A DNA stretch of 64,000 nucleotides. Source: Azospirillum brasilense. Its GTDB lineage: Bacteria > Pseudomonadota > Alphaproteobacteria > Azospirillales > Azospirillaceae. Where the stretch lies: positions 1 to 64,000 of the forward strand of contig NZ_VITH01000003.1 of the NCBI RefSeq assembly GCF_007827815.1, in the 5' to 3' direction. A program made the position numbers and the translations under genes. Of the stretch, positions 8,653 through 16,630 are shown in pieces. The notes beneath the pieces were generated by a model. It ran no database searches. It had not been told where the DNA came from and saw nothing but the letters and a program-made list of their open reading frames with translations. Position 1 is the stretch's first letter; every line of letters starts with the position of its first letter.

Positions 8653-8769
8653 GCCCTCTCCCCTCCGGGGAGAGGGTGGCCCGGAGGGCCGGTGAGGGGG
8701 TTGCGCTTGTGCCGGACGCGCCGCCTGCGCAACCCCCTCACCCTAACCCTCTCCCCGGAGGGGAGAGGG
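8653..8769. repeat. 117-bp palindromic element, copy 1
   Basis: Outer arms are CCCTCTCCCCTCCGGGGAGA-type palindromes, inner arms GGGGGTTGCGC / GCGCAACCCCC, with a 20-nt core. It fills the gap between the convergent gntR and mmsA genes. A second copy (24807-24924) has the same arms in the same orientation, but its core is the reverse complement. On RNA it would fold into a long hairpin and could serve as a bidirectional terminator. It resembles a REP/BIME-type or MITE-type dispersed element. Confidence 0.85.
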
Positions 8770-8783
8770 GATTTACCTGTCCC

Positions 8784-10283
8784 TCACTTCATCGACGGGA
8801 AGGAGAACTGCGCGCCTTCGCGCACGCCGCCCGCCGGCCAGCGCTGGGTGATCGTCTTGCGCCGGGTGTAGAAGCGCACGCCGTCCGGCCCGTAGGCCGC
8901 CAGATCGCCGAACAGCGACCGCTTCCAGCCGCCGAAGCTGTGGTAGGACACCGGCACCGGCAGCGGCACGTTGACGCCGACCATGCCGACCTTGATCGCG
9001 TCGGTGAAATAACGCGCGGCCTCGCCGTCGCGGGTGAACAGGCAGGTGCCGTTGCCGTACTCGTGGGCGTCGATCAGGTCCATGCCCTCCTGCATCGTGT
9101 TCACGCGCACGACGCAGAGGACCGGACCGAAGATCTCTTCCCGGTAGACGCTCATGTCCGGCGTCACCCGGTCGAACAGGCAGCCGCCGAGAAAGAAGCC
9201 GCCCTCGTTCCCAGGCACCACCAGCCCGCGGCCGTCGACCACCAGTTCCGCCCCTTCGGCGACGCCTTGGTCGACAAAGCCCTTCACCTTCTCGAAATGG
9301 GCGCGGGTGACCAGCGGCCCCATGTCGCAACCGGTGCCGGTCCCCGCCCCGACCTTCAGGCCACGCACCTGCTCCGCCAGCATCGCCACCACGCGGTCGG
9401 CGGTCGCGTCGCCCACCGCGACGACCACGGAGATCGCCATGCAGCGCTCCCCGCAGGAGCCGTAGGCCGCCCCCATGATCGCGCTGACCGCGTTGTCGAG
9501 GTCGGCGTCGGGCATGACGATGGCGTGGTTCTTGGCCCCACCCAGCGCCTGCACCCGTTTCCCGTGGGCGGTGCCGGTGGCGTAGACGTATTCGGCGACC
9601 GGGGTGGAGCCGACGAAGCTGATCGCCTGGACGCGCGGGTCGGTCAGCAGCGTGTCCACCGCCTCCCTGTCGCCGTGGACGACGTTGAGCACGCCCGGCG
9701 GCAGCCCCGCCTCCTGCGCCAACTGGGCGACGAGCAGGGAGGCGCTGGGGTCGCGCTCCGACGGCTTCAGGATGAAGGCGTTGCCGCAGGCCACGGCGAC
9801 TGGGAACATCCAGAGCGGCACCATGGCCGGGAAGTTGAAGGGCGTGATGCCCGCCACGACGCCCAGCGGCTGGAACTCCGACCAGCTGTCGATGCCCGGC
9901 CCGACATTCTTGGAATGCTCGCCCTTCAGCAGATCGGCGATGCCGCAGGCGTATTCGACATTCTCCATGCCGCGGCCCAACTCGCCGCGGGCGTCCTCCA
10001 GCGTCTTGCCGTGCTCCCGCGTGATCGCGGCGCAGATGCGGTCGGCGTTGTCCTCCAGCAGTTGGCGGAAGCGGAACATCACCCGCGCCCGCTTGCCCGG
10101 CGGCGTCGCCCGCCACGCCGGGAAGGCGGCCTCGGCCGAGGCGATGGCCGATTCCACGGTGGCGCGGCCGGCGAGCGGAACGCGGCCCACGGTCTCGCCG
10201 GTGGCCGGGTTCACGATGTCGGCGCTGCGGGTGTCGGCGGGGGCGTCGGCCGTGCCGCCGATGAGGTGCGGAACGAGGGTCAT
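8784..10283 (-). CDS. mmsA: CoA-acylating methylmalonate-semialdehyde dehydrogenase
   Basis: 499 residues from ATG 10283, preceded by GAGGAGG. It belongs to the aldehyde dehydrogenase superfamily. It shows the MMSDH signature GSCGERCMA with the catalytic Cys near residue 281, the NAD-binding block ISFVGSTPVAEYVY, and PFNFPAMVPLWMFP. It oxidises malonate or methylmalonate semialdehyde with CoA to acetyl- or propionyl-CoA. It lies 16 bp downstream of the omega-aminotransferase gene, whose product from beta-alanine is malonate semialdehyde, so the two form a beta-alanine degradation unit. Valine or inositol breakdown are alternative roles. Confidence 0.92.
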   Translation of the reverse strand: MTLVPHLIGGTADAPADTRSADIVNPATGETVGRVPLAGRATVESAIASAEAAFPAWRATPPGKRARVMFRFRQLLEDNADRICAAITREHGKTLEDARGELGRGMENVEYACGIADLLKGEHSKNVGPGIDSWSEFQPLGVVAGITPFNFPAMVPLWMFPVAVACGNAFILKPSERDPSASLLVAQLAQEAGLPPGVLNVVHGDREAVDTLLTDPRVQAISFVGSTPVAEYVYATGTAHGKRVQALGGAKNHAIVMPDADLDNAVSAIMGAAYGSCGERCMAISVVVAVGDATADRVVAMLAEQVRGLKVGAGTGTGCDMGPLVTRAHFEKVKGFVDQGVAEGAELVVDGRGLVVPGNEGGFFLGGCLFDRVTPDMSVYREEIFGPVLCVVRVNTMQEGMDLIDAHEYGNGTCLFTRDGEAARYFTDAIKVGMVGVNVPLPVPVSYHSFGGWKRSLFGDLAAYGPDGVRFYTRRKTITQRWPAGGVREGAQFSFPSMK

Positions 10284-10299
10284 GGCGTTCCCATCCTCC

Positions 10300-11661
10300 T
10301 CAAGCGGTCGCCTGGATGGCGTCGGCAACGGCGTTCATCAGCCGGTCGAGATCCTCGCGCTCGCTGATGAAATGCGGGCCGAACTGCAGCGTGTCGCCGC
10401 CGAAGCGGACGTAGAAGCCCGCCTTCCAGCAGTGCATGGCGATCTCGTAGGGCCGGCGGGCCAGCTCGCCCGGCAGGGCCGCGATCTGCACCGCGCCGGC
10501 AAGCCCGTAGTTGCGGATGTCGGTGACGTGGCGAAGCCCCTTCAGCCCGTGCAGCACCGTCTCGAAATGCGGGGCGAGCGCCGCCGCCTTTTCGGCCAGC
10601 TTGTCCCGTTCGAACAGCTCCAGCGCGGCGAGGCCGGCGGCGCAGGCGACGGGGTGGGCGGAGTAGGTGTAGCCGTGCGGGAACTCGACCATGTAGTCGG
10701 CGCCGCCGTTGTCCATGAAGGTCCGGTAGATCTCACGGTTGGCGACCACCGCGCCCATCGGCACCGCGCCGTTGGTCAGGCCCTTGGCGACGTTCATGAT
10801 GTCGGGGACCACGCCGAAGGCGTCGGCGCCGAAGGCCGTGCCCATGCGGCCGAAGCCGGTGATGACCTCGTCGAAGATCAGCAGGATGTTGTGCTTGTCG
10901 CACAGCGCGCGCAGCCGCTGCAGGTAGCCCTTGGGCGGCGGCAGCACGCCCGCCGATCCGGCCAGCGGCTCGACGATCACCGCGGCGATGTTGGAGGCGT
11001 CGTGCAGGGCGACCAGCTCCTCCAGCGCGTCGGCCAGTTCGGCGCCCTGCTCCGGCAGGCCCTTGGTGAAGGTGTTCTGGGGCAGCAGCGTGTGCGGCAG
11101 ATGGTCGGCCTCGACGCCCGAGCCGAACAGCTTGCGGTTGCCACCGATGCCGCCCAGGCTGATGCCGCCGAAATTGACGCCGTGATAACCCTTGGACCGG
11201 CCGATCAGCTTGGTCTTGGCCGGCTGGCCCTTCAGCCGCCAATAGGCCCGCGCCATCTTCAGCGCCGTGTCGGTGGCCTCCGACCCGGAATTGACGAAGA
11301 ACACATGGTCCAGCCCGGCCGGAGTCATCGAGGCCAGCTTGTGCGCCAGCTTGAAGGCGGCGGGATGGCCGAACTGGAAGGCCGGGCTGTAATCCAGTTC
11401 CCCGATCTGGCGAGCCACCGCCTCGCTGATTTCGCGGCGGCTGTGACCGGCGCCGCAGCACCACAGGCCGGACAGGCTGTCGTAGATCTTCCGCCCCTCG
11501 GCGTCCCAGTACCAGGCGCCCTCGGCGCGGGCGATCAGGCGCGGGTTCGCCTTGAACTCGCGGTTCGCCGTGAAGGGCATCCAGTGGGCGTCCAGCTCCT
11601 CGCGCGTCAGCCCGGCGGTCGGGGCGGTTCCGGCTTTCTGGCTCTCGTCCAACGGCGGCAT
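10300..11661 (-). CDS. omega-amino acid:pyruvate aminotransferase (class III)
   Basis: 453 residues from ATG 11661, with AGGAGT just upstream; a longer frame to 11757 has no ribosome site. It is a fold-type I PLP enzyme of class III. It has NSGSEATDTALKMA, IVEPLAGSAGV, the PLP-Asp motif IFDEVITGFGRMG and the Schiff-base lysine in NVAKGLTNGAVPMGAV. It probably transfers the amino group of beta-alanine or a similar omega-amino acid to pyruvate. It is first in a two-gene operon with mmsA and divergent from a LysR regulator. Confidence 0.9.
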   Translation of the reverse strand: MPPLDESQKAGTAPTAGLTREELDAHWMPFTANREFKANPRLIARAEGAWYWDAEGRKIYDSLSGLWCCGAGHSRREISEAVARQIGELDYSPAFQFGHPAAFKLAHKLASMTPAGLDHVFFVNSGSEATDTALKMARAYWRLKGQPAKTKLIGRSKGYHGVNFGGISLGGIGGNRKLFGSGVEADHLPHTLLPQNTFTKGLPEQGAELADALEELVALHDASNIAAVIVEPLAGSAGVLPPPKGYLQRLRALCDKHNILLIFDEVITGFGRMGTAFGADAFGVVPDIMNVAKGLTNGAVPMGAVVANREIYRTFMDNGGADYMVEFPHGYTYSAHPVACAAGLAALELFERDKLAEKAAALAPHFETVLHGLKGLRHVTDIRNYGLAGAVQIAALPGELARRPYEIAMHCWKAGFYVRFGGDTLQFGPHFISEREDLDRLMNAVADAIQATA

Positions 11662-11786
11662 CGGGCGGCACTCCTGCTGGCTGGGGTGGGCGTCGGGGAT
11701 CGTCTCGGAAAACAGTGTGCGCGGAGGCTTGGTTGCGGTTAAATCCAAACCATTCAAACCTTACGCAAGCGTTGGCTTACCTATCC
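11662..11786. promoter_or_regulatory. divergent promoter region, aminotransferase / LysR gene
   Basis: A 125-bp gap between the divergent aminotransferase and LysR genes, a typical layout for LysR autoregulation and activation of the catabolic operon. It contains TTACGCAAGCGTTGGCTTAC near 11761-11780, including the short dyad ACGCAAGCGT. No defined operator can be assigned. Confidence 0.5.
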
Positions 11787-12701
11787 ATGACCAAGCCCGC
11801 CCGCCCCCTGAGCGGCCTCAACGACGCCGACCTGCGCCTGCTGCGCGTTTTCACGACGGTGGTGGAGTGCGGCGGCTTCTCCGCGGCGGAGGTGGATTTG
11901 AACATCAGCCGCGCCGCCATCAGCCTGCACATGGCCGATCTGGAGCGCCGGCTGGGGCTGCGCCTGTGCCGGCGCGGGCGGGCGGGCTTCCTGCTGACCG
12001 ATGAGGGGCGGATGGCCTACGAGGCGGCGCTGCGCCTGTTCGCCGGGCTGGAGAGCTTCCGCAGCGAGATCAACGCCGCGCACGGGCGGCTGCGCGGGGA
12101 ATTGAACATCGGCATCACCGACAACCTTGTGACGATGCCGAAGATGCGGGTGACCGACGCCCTGCGCGGCCTGAAGCAGCAGGGGCCGGAGGTGCGGGTC
12201 AACATCCGCATGATCCCGCCCAACGAGATCGAGCGCGGCGTGCTGGACGGACGCCTGCACGTCGGCGTGGTGCCGGCGCGGCGCGCCTTGCCCGGCCTGG
12301 ACCGCTATCCCCTCTACCAGGAGGAGTCACGCCTCTATTGCGGGCGCGGTCACCCGCTGTTCGACGCGGAGACGTTGCCCGACGCGGCGGTGGAGGCCGC
12401 CGACGCGGTGGCCCCGACCGAGGCGCAGCAGGTGCCGGAGGCGGCGGGGGTGCAGCGGGCGCTGACAACCACCGCCACCGCGACGGACCGCGAAGGCGTG
12501 GCATTCCTCATCCTGACCGGCTGCTACGTCGGATTCCTGCCCACCCATTACGCGCGGCAATGGGTCGAGCGCGGGGCGATGCGCGCCCTGCTGCCGGAGC
12601 GCTTCCACTACGCCCAGGAGTTCCAGGCGGTCACCAAGAAGGGCGCCCGGCCCAACCTCGTGCTGGAACGCTTCTTCGACCTGCTGCGGCGCACGGAGTG
12701 A
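11787..12701 (+). CDS. LysR-family transcriptional regulator
   Basis: 304 residues from ATG 11787. The N-terminal winged HTH (about 12-70) has FTTVVECGGFSAAEVDLNIS and SLHMADLERRLGLRLCRR. A LysR substrate domain follows (about 95-300). No clear Shine-Dalgarno precedes the ATG. It is divergent from the aminotransferase-mmsA operon, which it probably controls with beta-alanine or a product as effector (inference from layout). Confidence 0.88.
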   Translation: MTKPARPLSGLNDADLRLLRVFTTVVECGGFSAAEVDLNISRAAISLHMADLERRLGLRLCRRGRAGFLLTDEGRMAYEAALRLFAGLESFRSEINAAHGRLRGELNIGITDNLVTMPKMRVTDALRGLKQQGPEVRVNIRMIPPNEIERGVLDGRLHVGVVPARRALPGLDRYPLYQEESRLYCGRGHPLFDAETLPDAAVEAADAVAPTEAQQVPEAAGVQRALTTTATATDREGVAFLILTGCYVGFLPTHYARQWVERGAMRALLPERFHYAQEFQAVTKKGARPNLVLERFFDLLRRTE

Positions 12702-12811
12702 GGGGAGGCCGGCCCGGCAAAAATCAGGGTGATTTCCATTGACGCCGGCCCGGTCGCGCCCCACCGTAATTGAGGGGAATACGAACAAAGAACGGATGGG
12801 GGAGGACGGCC

Positions 12812-13372
12812 ATGGTGATGCTGACCGAACAGTTCGTCATCGACTATCTGCTGTTCGCCGCTGTCCTGCTCACCGTCACCTGCTCCCTGCTCGGCAGTTT
12901 CTTTCTCAGCGCGCTCAGCCGCCAGACGGGCGCCCTGTCCCGTCTGCTGATGTGGAGCGTCCCGGCGACCCTGCTCAGCACCGCCCTGTGGTCGCTGGCC
13001 ATGCCGACCAATCAGGCGCTGGTGGTCGGAGTCGCCACCGCCGGGGCGACGCTCGTCGGGCAGCATCTCCTGCCCTTCGGCCCGGTCGGCCAAGCCGGCT
13101 CCTGGTCGTGGGAGGCGCTGCTGTTCCGCGGCCTGTCCTGGACCGGGCGCACCGCCCTGATGCTCGCCCCGGCCGTGTGGCTTGGCGGCATGCCGTCCTG
13201 GATCCTGTGGTTCGCCCTGGCCGGCCCGCTGAACGCCGCCATCTTCGCCCTCTGCCAGTTGCGCGGCACCAACCCGGCGCTGCGCCGGTCGGTCGAGCAG
13301 GGCGACGTTCTGTGGGGCGGCTCCCAGGGGGCGGTCCTGGGCGGCCTGCCGGCCTTCCTGATGCTGCTGTGA
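12812..13372 (+). CDS. hypothetical multi-pass membrane protein (186 aa)
   Basis: Start ATG 12812 was chosen for GGGGGAGG 6-9 nt upstream. Hydrophobic segments at about 7-34, 46-66, 73-92 and 120-160 suggest four to five membrane passes, and the last stretch is also hydrophobic. No cofactor or transporter motifs are visible, and I do not recognise the family. A small CCCCGA-A5-TCGGGG hairpin follows at 13378-13394. Confidence 0.65.
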   Translation: MVMLTEQFVIDYLLFAAVLLTVTCSLLGSFFLSALSRQTGALSRLLMWSVPATLLSTALWSLAMPTNQALVVGVATAGATLVGQHLLPFGPVGQAGSWSWEALLFRGLSWTGRTALMLAPAVWLGGMPSWILWFALAGPLNAAIFALCQLRGTNPALRRSVEQGDVLWGGSQGAVLGGLPAFLMLL

Positions 13373-13377
13373 CGGAC

Positions 13378-13394
13378 CCCCGAAAAAATCGGGG
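13378..13394 (+). terminator. short stem-loop after membrane protein gene
   Basis: CCCCGA (13378-13383) pairs with TCGGGG (13389-13394) around an A5 loop, 6 bp after the stop of the preceding gene. No T-run follows, so termination is only possible. Confidence 0.35.
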
Positions 13395-13571
13395 ATGAAT
13401 CCACCGTACTCATACGAAAATGCAACGGGCGGGTCTTGCGTGGGCGGGACCACCGGGCCATCTGTGCGGGACTGGCTCCGGGCCCCTCTGGCGGTCCACA
13501 TGGTACGGACCGCGATGTCGGAGCCCTTCACTTGAGCGGACGGCGCAGCCGTCCCCTTCTGGAGGGTCCGT

Positions 13572-14039
13572 ATGACCGCGACTTCTTTCTCCTCTTTCCA
13601 GTACGGTTCCGCCTACGGCGAGACGGCGCATTTTGCGGCGCGCCAGCGTCTCGAATGGCTGGCGCGGATGATGGACAGCGCCATCCGCGTGCCGGGCACC
13701 AACATCACCTTCGGCGCCGACGCGGTGCTGGGTCTGGTTCCCGGCTTCGGCAACCTCGCCACCACCGCGGTGTCCGGCTATCTCATCCGCGAGGCCTGGC
13801 GGCTCGGCGTGCCGCGCGGCAAGCTGCTGCGCATGGTCGGCAACGTGGCGATGGACAGCCTGATCAGCGCCGTCCCGGTCGCCGGCAACATCGCCGACGT
13901 GTTCTGGAAGGCCAACCGCAAGAACATGGCGATCCTGGCCGAGCATCTGGACGGCCATCCACCGCACGGCGATCGGACGCACCGTCGCCGCCGCTCGGCG
14001 CCCTACACCATCGACGGCGAGTGGCGCCGGACACGGTAA
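13572..14039 (+). CDS. DUF4112 domain protein
   Basis: 155 residues. Residues about 25-125 match the DUF4112 pattern: LARMMDSAIRVPGTNITFG, GADAVLGLVPGFGNLATT, NVAMDSLISAVPVAGNIADV and a following FWKANRKN. Hydrophobic hairpins suggest membrane association. The last 25 residues are a basic His/Arg tail. GGAGGGTCCGT provides a ribosome site before ATG 13572. The function of the family is unknown. Confidence 0.85.
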   Translation: MTATSFSSFQYGSAYGETAHFAARQRLEWLARMMDSAIRVPGTNITFGADAVLGLVPGFGNLATTAVSGYLIREAWRLGVPRGKLLRMVGNVAMDSLISAVPVAGNIADVFWKANRKNMAILAEHLDGHPPHGDRTHRRRRSAPYTIDGEWRRTR

Positions 14040-14048
14040 CGGGACGCG

Positions 14049-14774
14049 TCACTCCCCACCGAACCTGATGCGGTGGTTCTCCAGCATCAGCTCGTCCAGC
14101 CGGCGGCCGGCGGTGAAGCCCGCCTGCCCCGGCGGGACCGGTGTGCCGGCGGGCAGCCGCGGGCAAGGCTCGGCGGCGCCAATCACCTGAACCACCGGGT
14201 AGCGGGCGGTGTAGATGGGCAGGTCCATGTCCTCACCCTCGTCGGACAGGCCCTTGCCCCGGACCTTGGCGCTCGCCTCCTCGATTTCCATCCCGACCAC
14301 CATGGTCGCCTTGATCTCCTGCGCCGTGCTGGCCCGCAGCTCGGCGCTCCGCCCCGGATAGAAGCGGTCGACCATGGCGTCGAGCGCGCGGGCCTTGGCG
14401 TCGGCCTCCTCGACGATGCGCGCGGTGCCGAAACACATGGCCGACCGGTAATCGGCCGAATGGTTGAACCCGCTGCGCGCCAGCACGAGGCTGTCGAGAT
14501 GCGTCACGGTCAGGCAGACCGGCAGGCCGTCGCGTTGCGCCCGCAGCATCCGGCTGGCCGCGGAACCGTGCCAATAGAGATGCTCGCCCTCCCTCCAGAA
14601 GGCCGTGGGCGTGCAGTAGGGCTGCCCATCGATCACGTAGGCGATGTGCGCGATCATCGCACCGTCGAGGATGGCGTGGACCGACTCCCGGTCGTAGCGC
14701 CCCCGCTCGTGCAAGCGCTTGACCCGGTTGCGGTCGGTGACGGGATAGCTTTCGGACGGAACGGCCTCGGACAT
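14049..14774 (-). CDS. PPOX-class (pyridoxamine 5'-phosphate oxidase-like) flavoprotein
   Basis: 241 residues from ATG 14774. It resembles the FMN-binding split-barrel proteins of the NimA/PPOX-related type: AILDGAMIAHIAYVIDGQPY, PTAFWREGEHLYWHGSAASR, and VCLTVTHLDSLVLARSG. These bind FMN, heme or F420-like cofactors. The gene is divergent from a MocR/PdxR-type regulator across a short promoter containing an ATTGGTCC/GGACCAAT inverted repeat, so it is very likely that regulator's target. A link to vitamin B6 metabolism is plausible but not shown. Confidence 0.85.
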   Translation of the reverse strand: MSEAVPSESYPVTDRNRVKRLHERGRYDRESVHAILDGAMIAHIAYVIDGQPYCTPTAFWREGEHLYWHGSAASRMLRAQRDGLPVCLTVTHLDSLVLARSGFNHSADYRSAMCFGTARIVEEADAKARALDAMVDRFYPGRSAELRASTAQEIKATMVVGMEIEEASAKVRGKGLSDEGEDMDLPIYTARYPVVQVIGAAEPCPRLPAGTPVPPGQAGFTAGRRLDELMLENHRIRFGGE

Positions 14775-14824
14775 CGCGGAACTCGCTTCGCGGCGGTGGA
14801 CAACGGCGCCATTAGAGCCTAGCC

Positions 14825-14871
14825 ATTGGTCCGGCGTGAGAGCCAATTCCGACCTTGTCGACTGGACCAAT
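14825..14871. promoter_or_regulatory. inverted repeat in PPOX / MocR divergent promoter
   Basis: ATTGGTCC (14825-14832) and its exact reverse complement GGACCAAT (14864-14871) are 31 bp apart, between the PPOX gene (start 14774, minus) and the MocR-type gene. MocR/PdxR proteins usually bind paired half-sites in such divergent promoters. If the regulator starts at ATG 14875, both half-sites are non-coding; if it starts at GTG 14836, the second lies inside the gene. Confidence 0.6.
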
Positions 14872-14874
14872 CCG

Positions 14875-16317
14875 ATGCCCGCCGATCTGTCCGACCTGAT
14901 GCTTGTCCCCATCGACCGGACGCGCGGGGAGCCGCTGCTGCGGCAGGTCTACGGCGCGCTGCGCCGGGCCATCCTGTCCGGTGCCCTGCCGCCCGGCGGG
15001 AAGCTGCCACCAACCCGCGCGCTCGCCGAACGGCTCGGCGTCGCCCGCAACACGGTGGTCGCCGCCTATGAGCAGTTGCTGGCCGAAGGCTTCATCGAGG
15101 GGCGCGTCGGAGCGGGCAGCTTCGTGTCCGGTGACCTGCCGGACGGGCTGGACCTCCCGCCGCCGGAACCGCCCCGCCGCGCGCCCTCGCCGCCGCAATC
15201 GCCCACCCCCTTCGGCACCCTTCCCTTCAGCACGGGGCGCTGCGCGCTCGACGAGCGCAGCCTGCGGATCTGGCGCAGCCTGACCCTGCGGCATTTGCAG
15301 CGTCCCGACCCGGAGATGCTCGGCTACGGCGAGCCCGGTGGACCGCCGGCGCTGCGGGAGGCCATTGCCCGCTATCTTCAGAGCGCGCGAGCGGTGCGCT
15401 GCGAGCCGGAGCAGGTGGTGATCACCGCCGGCGCCCAGCAGGCCATCGATCTCGTGCTGCGGGTGCTGCTGCGCCCCGGCGACCCGGTGTGGCTGGAGGA
15501 CCCCTGCTATCCCGCGGTGCGCGCCGCGCTGGAGGCGGCAGGGGCGCGCGTCGTGCCGGTGCCCGTCGATGGGCAGGGCATGACGGTGGCGGCGGGCGTC
15601 GCCGTGGCCCCGGATGCCCGGCTGGCCTATGTCACCCCCTCCTCCCATTACCCTCTGGGCATGGTGCTGTCGATGGCGCGGCGGATGGAGCTTCTGGCCT
15701 GGGCGCGCACGGCCGGCGCCTGGGTGCTGGAGGACGATTACGACAGCGAGTTCCGCTACGCGGGCCGTCCGCTCGCCTCGCTCCAGGGGATCGACGGCGG
15801 CGGACGGGTCATCTATGTCGGCACCTTCAGCAAGGTCCTCTTCCCCGGCCTGCGGCTCGGCTACGCCGTGCTGCCGCCCGAACTGCTCGACCCCGTGCTC
15901 GCCATGCGCCGCCTGACCGACTGGCACCCGGCGACGCTTTACACCGGCGTGGTGACCGACTTCCTGGAAGAGGGGCATTTCGGCCCGCATCTGCGCCGCA
16001 TGCGCCAGCGCTACATGGCGGCGCGCGACGCATTGGCCGAGGCCATCGGCGCGCACCTCTCCCCCTGGATGGAGGCGGAGGTGCCGGAGCAGGGCATGAA
16101 GCTGATCGCCCGGCTGCGCCCTGGCCTGTCGGACCGCGCCGTGGAGGCGGTGGCTGACCGGTGTGGCATCGCCGTCCGCCCGGTCAGCCCGATGCACATC
16201 GCCGCCCCGCCCCTGCAGGCGTTGATGCTGGGCTTCACCGGCCACGGGCCGGGCGCCCTTCGCCACGCCGCCCGGGAACTCGGGGCAGCGTTGACGGCTG
16301 CGCGATTAGACGTCTAA
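14875..16317 (+). CDS. MocR/PdxR-type regulator (GntR HTH + aminotransferase domain)
   Basis: 480 residues from ATG 14875 (GTG 14836 would give 493). The N-terminal GntR winged HTH (about 13-80) has LPPGGKLPPTRALAERLGVA and NTVVAAYEQLL. A fold-type I aminotransferase-like domain (about 110-475) keeps the PLP-site order: VVITAGAQQAIDLVLRVLL, SHYPLGMVLSMARRMELL, LEDDYDSEFRYAG and the lysine motif VGTFSKVLFPGLRLGY. Such regulators sense PLP or amino-group ligands. Placement opposite a PPOX flavoprotein gene fits control of B6-related or detoxifying functions. Confidence 0.9.
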   Translation: MPADLSDLMLVPIDRTRGEPLLRQVYGALRRAILSGALPPGGKLPPTRALAERLGVARNTVVAAYEQLLAEGFIEGRVGAGSFVSGDLPDGLDLPPPEPPRRAPSPPQSPTPFGTLPFSTGRCALDERSLRIWRSLTLRHLQRPDPEMLGYGEPGGPPALREAIARYLQSARAVRCEPEQVVITAGAQQAIDLVLRVLLRPGDPVWLEDPCYPAVRAALEAAGARVVPVPVDGQGMTVAAGVAVAPDARLAYVTPSSHYPLGMVLSMARRMELLAWARTAGAWVLEDDYDSEFRYAGRPLASLQGIDGGGRVIYVGTFSKVLFPGLRLGYAVLPPELLDPVLAMRRLTDWHPATLYTGVVTDFLEEGHFGPHLRRMRQRYMAARDALAEAIGAHLSPWMEAEVPEQGMKLIARLRPGLSDRAVEAVADRCGIAVRPVSPMHIAAPPLQALMLGFTGHGPGALRHAARELGAALTAARLDV

Positions 16318-16319
16318 TC
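16304..16319. promoter_or_regulatory. perfect 16-bp palindrome at MocR gene stop codon
   Basis: GATTAGACGTCTAATC is a perfect palindrome containing the TAA stop (16315-16317) of the MocR-type gene, about 310 bp upstream of asnO. It could be a protein-binding site upstream of the NAGGN operon or simply a compact terminal hairpin. Confidence 0.4.
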
Positions 16320-16630
16320 CTCATTGTTGGGCGCAAAAGAGTTAATCTGAAAAAGCCTGTTCCCACCAATGCGCCTTGAGGCGCCGCGCCCCTTGGCTTT
16401 CTCCGGCTGCGCGGCGATCCCGGCCCCATGGGGTAGCCCCGATACTCCCTTTTCGGACCGCTCCCCTCCGGTCGTTCGGCGCGCCCTACCCCCGATACCC
16501 TGTGCAAGGCAGGCCCCAACCTTGCGACGATCAAGCTGCATGCCTGTTGAGGGGTGGCGCCGGTCCTTCGCCGTTTCGCGGCGTCTTTTGCCGGCGTCCA
16601 GTCCATTCGAATACGGAGATATTTCTTACA
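16318..16630 (+). promoter_or_regulatory. 313-bp region upstream of the NAGGN operon
   Basis: No gene is seen here. The left end holds the right part of the 16-bp palindrome and an A/T-rich stretch (16325-16360, TTGTTGGGCGCAAAAGAG onward) that could be promoter. The remainder is GC-rich without clear motifs. GGAG at 16615-16618 is a spaced ribosome site for asnO. Confidence 0.4.
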
